A stretch of 64,000 nt of DNA, taken from contig JAVSMN010000001.1 in NCBI GenBank assembly GCA_032027205.1, positions 2,731,418 to 2,795,417 on the forward strand, read 5' to 3'. Made by a program: the position numbers and the translations under genes. The notes below the pieces were generated by a model. That model made no database searches and was not told where the DNA came from. It saw only the letters and a program-made list of their open reading frames with translations. This stretch comes from Zeimonas sp032027205. Lineage in GTDB: Bacteria; Pseudomonadota; Gammaproteobacteria; Burkholderiales; Burkholderiaceae_E. This document shows positions 61,819 through 64,000 of this stretch, piece after piece; position 1 is the stretch's first letter; every line of letters begins with the position of its first letter.

Positions 61819-61858
61819 GGTGAAGGGTGAAGGGTGAAGGGCTCGAGCACCCTTCACC
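61819..61858. repeat. GAAGGGT-repeat hairpin between leuS and lptE
   Basis: GGTGAAGGGTG (61819-61829) and CACCCTTCACC (61848-61858) are perfect inverted copies; the interior carries two more GAAGGGT units and a CTCGAG centre. Shares 19 bases with the repeat at 43823. Confidence 0.85.
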
Positions 61859-61861
61859 TCG

Positions 61862-64000
61862 TCAAACGACCACATTCACCAGCCGCCCCGCCACGATGAC
61901 GATCTTGCGCGGCGTGCGGCCTTCGGCGTGGCGGGCGAAGGCGTCGGTCGCCAGGGCGGCGCTGCGGATCGTTTCGTCGTCGGCGGAGGCGGGCACGTGC
62001 ACCGAGCCGCGCACCTTGCCGTTGATCTGCAGCACGAGTTCGATCGTGTCCTGTTCGAGCGCGCGCTCGTCGACCTGCGGCCACGGGGCATCGAGCAGGT
62101 CGCCCAGCGCGGCGGCGAAGCCCAGCTCGACCCACAGCGCGTGGCCGATGTGCGGCACGACCGGGTAGAGCATGCGGATCAGGATCGACAATGCCTCGCG
62201 CATCACTTCGTCGGAAGCGGGCGTGCGCGCGAGCTTCGCCGCCTCGATCGCGTTGAGCATCTTCATCGCCGCCGACACGACGGTGTTGTACTGCTTGCGG
62301 CGATAGTCGTAGTCGGCCTGGCGCAGGATCGTGTGCACTTCGCGGCGCAGCGCCTTCTGCGCCTCGTCGAGCGCCTTCGTGTCGATCGCCGGCGCGCCCG
62401 GTTTCGACGCGAGCGCCGCATGCTGCGCGAACGCGCAGGCCCACAGCCGGCGCAGGAAGCGCTGCGCGCCCTCGACCCCGGCGCCCGACCACTCGAGCGT
62501 CTGCTCCGGGGGCGAGGCGAACATCACGAACAGGCGCGCGGTATCGGCGCCGTAGCGGTCGATCAGCGCCTGCGGGTCGACGCCGTTGTTCTTGCTCTTC
62601 GACATCGTGCCCATGCCGCCGTACTCGATGGGCAGCCCGTCCGTGCGCGAGCGCCACGCCACTGGCTTGCCGGTGGCGTCGTAGTCGGTGTCGACGTCGT
62701 CGGGCCAGAAGTATTCGATGCCACCGCGCTCGTTGCGCCGCCAGTAGATGTCGTTGAGCACCATCCCCTGGCACAGCAGGTTGCTGAACGGTTCGTCGAA
62801 GCGCACCAGGCCGCGATCGGGATCGCCCGGGAAGTCGCCGGGCAGGTCGCGCATCACCTTCGTCCAGAAGCGCGCGTACAGCAGGTGCAGCACCGCATGC
62901 TCGATGCCGCCGATGTACTGGTCCATCGGCATCCAGTAATCGTTGCGCGCGTCGACCATCGACTCGTCGTTGTCCGGCGAGCAGTAGCGCATGTAGTACC
63001 AGGACGAGTCGACGAAGGTGTCCATCGTGTCGGTCTCGCGCCGCGCCGGCTTGCCGCACTTCGGGCAGTCGCAGCGCAGGAAGCGCTCGTCCTTCGCCAG
63101 CGGATTGCCGCTGCCGTCGGGGATCAGGTCTTCGGGCAGCACGACCGGCAACTGCTCGTAGGGCACCGGCACCGCGCCGCAGGCCTCGCAATGCACGATC
63201 GGGATGGGAGTGCCCCAGTAGCGCTGGCGCGAGATGCCCCAGTCGCGCAGCCGGTACTGCACGCGTCGGGCGCCCAGGCCCTTCGCTTCGAGGTCGGCGG
63301 CGATCGCGTCGATCGCGGCGTCGTGATCGAGACCGTCGTAGCGACCGGAGTTCACGAGCCGGACGCTGGTGGTGAGGCCGTACCAGTCCTGCCATTCGAC
63401 ATCGGAGAAGCGCTTGCGGTCGATGTCGATGACCTGGCGGATCGGCAGGTTGAACTTCCGCGCGAACGCAAAGTCGCGCTCGTCGTGCGCCGGCACGCCC
63501 ATCACCGCGCCGTCGCCGTAGCTCATCAGCACGTAGTTGCCGACCCAGACCGGGACGTTCTCGCCGGTCAGCGGATGGCGCACGAAGAGGTCGGTGAGCC
63601 GCCCGTCCTTTTCACGCGTGGCGATGTCGGCTTCGGTGGCCGCGCCGCGCCGGCATTCGTCGATGAAGGCAGCGACCTTCGGATCGCGCTGCGCGGCGAC
63701 GGCGGCCAGCGGATGCTCGGGGGCGACGGCGACGAAGGTGACACCCATGATCGTGTCGGCGCGCGTGGTGAACACGTACAGCCGGCCGTCCTGTACCAGT
63801 GCGCCTGCAGCGTCGCGGATGTCGTGCGGGAACGCGAAGCGCACGCCCACCGAGCGGCCGATCCAGTTCTCCTGCATCAGCTTCACGCGCTCGGGCCAGC
63901 CCAGGCCGGCGAGGTCGGCGATCAGTTCGTCGGCGTAGCGCGTGATCGCCAGGTAGTACATCGGGATCTCGCGCTTCTCGACGAGCGCGCCCGAGCGCCA
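61862..64000 (-). CDS. leuS: Leucyl-tRNA synthetase, 5' end outside window
   Basis: The C-terminal 712 codons of a class I synthetase. At the window edge the frame reads WRSGALVEKREIPMYYLAIT, which places it after the HIGH region. The editing domain (GVTFVAVAPEHPLA) and the catalytic MSKSK in MGTMSKSKNNGVDPQ, then the anticodon-binding region, are intact. The C-terminus ends VAGRLVNVVV. First gene seen in the leuS-lptE-holA-proA unit; the N-terminal catalytic part lies beyond base 64000. Confidence 0.96.
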   Translation of the reverse strand, partial: WRSGALVEKREIPMYYLAITRYADELIADLAGLGWPERVKLMQENWIGRSVGVRFAFPHDIRDAAGALVQDGRLYVFTTRADTIMGVTFVAVAPEHPLAAVAAQRDPKVAAFIDECRRGAATEADIATREKDGRLTDLFVRHPLTGENVPVWVGNYVLMSYGDGAVMGVPAHDERDFAFARKFNLPIRQVIDIDRKRFSDVEWQDWYGLTTSVRLVNSGRYDGLDHDAAIDAIAADLEAKGLGARRVQYRLRDWGISRQRYWGTPIPIVHCEACGAVPVPYEQLPVVLPEDLIPDGSGNPLAKDERFLRCDCPKCGKPARRETDTMDTFVDSSWYYMRYCSPDNDESMVDARNDYWMPMDQYIGGIEHAVLHLLYARFWTKVMRDLPGDFPGDPDRGLVRFDEPFSNLLCQGMVLNDIYWRRNERGGIEYFWPDDVDTDYDATGKPVAWRSRTDGLPIEYGGMGTMSKSKNNGVDPQALIDRYGADTARLFVMFASPPEQTLEWSGAGVEGAQRFLRRLWACAFAQHAALASKPGAPAIDTKALDEAQKALRREVHTILRQADYDYRRKQYNTVVSAAMKMLNAIEAAKLARTPASDEVMREALSILIRMLYPVVPHIGHALWVELGFAAALGDLLDAPWPQVDERALEQDTIELVLQINGKVRGSVHVPASADDETIRSAALATDAFARHAEGRTPRKIVIVAGRLVNVVV

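Overview
The window is very GC-rich, densely coding DNA from a Gram-negative bacterium, most likely a betaproteobacterium of or near the Burkholderiales. Evidence for this: a tmRNA encoding the tag ANDERFALAA; the gene orders ubiG-gph-ompA-gyrA-pheA-hisC-tyrA-aroA-cmk-rpsA-ihfB-lapA-lapB-hldA, ubiA-proC-murJ/rpsT-yggS-pilT-pilU and leuS-lptE-holA-proA; a cyanophycin synthetase pair; and LPS assembly genes. It reads as chromosome. I found no phage genes, transposases, CRISPR array, rRNA or tRNA.

Layout. 1-5.6 kb: the end of an operon for a branched-chain amino acid or amide ABC importer (livH, a livM-livG fusion, livF), followed by an amidase and a MOSC protein. 5.7-13.6 kb: single-gene units (radical SAM/SPASM protein, CBS protein, thioredoxin, diaminopimelate dehydrogenase, a five-haem cytochrome c, thioesterase, MFS transporter, M23 peptidase). 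13.7-16.7 kb: an arsenic island with arsM divergent from arsR-arsC-acr3; a decayed livF tail abuts arsM. 16.8-17.9 kb: a PepSY protein and tmRNA. 18-20.6 kb: a PaaX-type regulator coupled to an AidB-like acyl-CoA dehydrogenase. 20.6-28.4 kb: cyanophycin genes (cphA, a second cphA with a degenerate ligase site, and divergently an ABC transporter plus a DUF1854 protein). 28.4-32.1 kb: gph, ubiG, ompA and a TRZ/ATZ deaminase. 32.3-47.8 kb: gyrA, then aromatic amino acid synthesis, cmk, rpsA, ihfB, LPS assembly and heptose genes, a ComEA-like protein and ubiA. 47.8-54.2 kb: proC, murJ, rpsT, a PLP-binding YggS protein, pilT/pilU and infA. 54.6-58.6 kb: envelope proteins, an RlmL-like methyltransferase and a HemJ/CopD-like membrane protein. 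58.6-58.9 kb: a gene-free block that folds back on itself. 59-64 kb: proA, holA, lptE and the 3' part of leuS.

Most unusual items: the 298-bp inverted repeat at 58634-58931 with 82-bp arms (81 of 82 paired); the livF remnant with two frameshifts after arsM; the palindromic ars operator carrying a -10 box on both strands; GyrA with Ala83 in the quinolone-resistance region; the degenerate P-loop in the second cyanophycin synthetase; the five-haem cytochrome fusion; and several short tandem repeats at gene junctions. No wholly new multi-gene system was identified. The cyanophycin-associated transporter pair and the fold-back element are the best candidates for new biology.
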